DNA of 64,000 nucleotides from Kangiella aquimarina DSM 16071 (GTDB lineage: Bacteria > Pseudomonadota > Gammaproteobacteria > Enterobacterales > Kangiellaceae): assembly GCF_000374105.1 (NCBI RefSeq), contig NZ_KB893650.1, positions 738,862 through 802,861 of the forward strand. Reading direction: 5' to 3'. Shown here one piece after another: positions 62,927 to 64,000 of the stretch (positions within the stretch are counted from its first letter, which is position 1; every line of letters begins with the position of its first letter). The position numbers and the translations under genes are program-made. The notes beneath the pieces were generated by a model. That model was not told where the DNA came from, searched no databases, and saw nothing but the letters and a program-made list of their open reading frames with translations.

Positions 62927-64000
62927 TTAATCTACTAGCTTATACTCGTCTTTTAGAATCTTGATAATCTCTGCTTTTGGATTGTCCGATAATTCAATTT
63001 TCTTGCCGGTAATCTTTTCAGCAATGCCAATATAAGTTTTAGAAACGTCCATTAAAGCTTCAACGGGTAGCTCGTTGTCTCGAGCCAGAGCCTGACGTTC
63101 GTCCATGCGCTCTTTGTTTAGCAGGATGTCTGGATCCTCGAAATGATTCAACAGAAACTGACGGAAGCCTTCTTTAGAATTTTCGACAACTTTGCCTTCT
63201 TCTCGGAATGCTTTGCCGTCCCAGATGCGTGAAGAATCTGGTGTGCCGACTTCGTCCATGTAGATCAGTTTCTCGTTACCGTTTTTATCGGTCACATAAC
63301 CAAACTCGAACTTGGTATCGATAAATATCTGATCCAGTTTTTCAAGCTCGCCACTGATAACGTCAAAACCTTCTTTCAATAATTTTTCGTACAGTGCAAT
63401 GTCTTCTTTGCTGCGGAAATTGAAGGCTTGGTAATTGTCTTCAATGTTTTGGCGTGTGACATTAACATCATCCGCTTCGGGTACGCCCGGAATGCCTTTG
63501 AGGATGCCTTTGGTCGACGGTGTAATTAACAGGTCATCCAACTTCTGATTTTTCTCTAATCCATCGGGAAGCTGGATACCGCAAAATTCGCGCTCGCCTT
63601 TTTCGTAAGCTCGCCACATGGAGCCAGTGATATATTGACGCGCAATGGCTTCGATTTTAACAGCACTGGCTTTCTGAACTATCCAGACAAAAGGATGGGG
63701 GATTTCAAGGATGTGGCTGTCGGCCAGTCCATTTTCACGAAACAGTTTAAACCAATGGTTTGAGATGGCGTTTAAAGCTGCGCCTTTGCCCGGAACGCCA
63801 TTTAAGCCTTCTTCACCATGCCAGATAGCATCAAATGCAGAAATACGGTCGCTGATGACCATAATGGCCAATGGCGTTTCAGCGGGAACATTATAACCTC
63901 GCTCATGAATCAGGCGCTTGCTGTCCTCTTCGGTGAGCCAATACACGGATCTTACTTTACCGCTATGAACCGGCTGATTGGTACGTATTGGAAGGTCATT
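62927..64000 (-). CDS. purC: Phosphoribosylaminoimidazole-succinocarboxamide synthase, N-terminus off window
   Basis: Joins aspartate to CAIR in purine synthesis. The longer type of the enzyme is indicated by [31 protein letters not shown] (ATP and substrate site), [19 protein letters not shown] and [21 protein letters not shown] at 63946 could look like a start, but the frame stays open to the edge and encodes [20 protein letters not shown], the conserved start region of the family, so the true start is past position 64000. The C-terminus is complete. About 358 residues are visible. Confidence 0.95.
   Translation of the reverse strand, partial: NDLPIRTNQPVHSGKVRSVYWLTEEDSKRLIHERGYNVPAETPLAIMVISDRISAFDAIWHGEEGLNGVPGKGAALNAISNHWFKLFRENGLADSHILEIPHPFVWIVQKASAVKIEAIARQYITGSMWRAYEKGEREFCGIQLPDGLEKNQKLDDLLITPSTKGILKGIPGVPEADDVNVTRQNIEDNYQAFNFRSKEDIALYEKLLKEGFDVISGELEKLDQIFIDTKFEFGYVTDKNGNEKLIYMDEVGTPDSSRIWDGKAFREEGKVVENSKEGFRQFLLNHFEDPDILLNKERMDERQALARDNELPVEALMDVSKTYIGIAEKITGKKIELSDNPKAEIIKILKDEYKLVD

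Noticed and set aside
63944-63946. GTG at 63946 as the start of purC
   Set aside because: The frame continues upstream with conserved SAICAR synthase sequence ([14 protein letters not shown]), so the start is beyond the window.

Overview
This window is a piece of a gammaproteobacterial chromosome of moderate to low GC. Gene order supports this directly: lptD-surA-pdxA-rsmA, pilMNOPQ-aroK-aroB-damX-hemE beside a divergent mrcA, an ftsN-like gene-hslV-hslU, ubiE-ubiJ-ubiB followed by tatABC, rpmB-rpmG-mutM with radC and coaBC, and algC-slmA-pyrE. The blend of Pseudomonas-like and Vibrio-like synteny with modest GC suggests a marine, Kangiella-like lineage; the genus is an inference. Nearly all of the window is protein-coding. 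I see no rRNA, tRNA, CRISPR array, prophage or insertion sequence.

Layout. 1-2432: a TetR-first RND efflux operon (minus strand, running off the left edge) with a palindromic operator ahead of tetR. 2674-4044: a secreted M24 peptidase. 4091-9904: a minus-strand run of DUF971, ubiE, ubiJ, ubiB, hinT, tatA, tatB, tatC and a hotdog thioesterase. 10076-11926: a secreted subtilase with two PPC domains, sitting between hslU and the DUF971/ubi block. 12361-17431: hslU, hslV, an ftsN-like SPOR gene and priA. 17606-22992: an accessory island between priA and rpmE, with a small membrane protein and a divergent chaperone-usher locus (two exported subunit-like proteins, a chaperone and an usher). 23128-35372: rpmE, mrcA, pilMNOPQ, aroK, aroB, damX-like and hemE. 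35390-39970: a hydrolase, then an operon of aldehyde dehydrogenase, Tat-exported small subunit and GMC oxidoreductase. 40015-43625: coaD, a ferredoxin, a patatin, a YkgJ protein, a DUF3301 protein and two ExbD/TolR proteins with no ExbB. 43735-52655: mutM, rpmG, rpmB, radC, coaBC, a membrane-anchored algC, slmA, a DUF4124 protein, pyrE and a PilZ protein. 52677-62281: rsmA, pdxA, surA and lptD, divergent from amgK, murU, djlA, a dimeric dUTPase and a sirtuin. 62292-62864: a GIY-YIG nuclease gene beside REP-like palindromes. 62927-64000: purC, whose start lies beyond the right edge.

Envelope work dominates the gene content: Tat export, LPS and outer-membrane protein assembly (lptD, surA), peptidoglycan synthesis and recycling (mrcA, amgK, murU), division (ftsN-like, slmA, damX-like) and type IV pili. 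The Tat signal on the small GMC partner ties the alcohol/aldehyde oxidation operon to the tatABC genes in the same window. The most interesting regions are the divergent chaperone-usher locus, with a terminator-like hairpin lying across the first codons of its second gene; the GIY-YIG/REP-like cassette; and the dimeric dUTPase, which coincides with the absence of dut from its usual place after coaBC.
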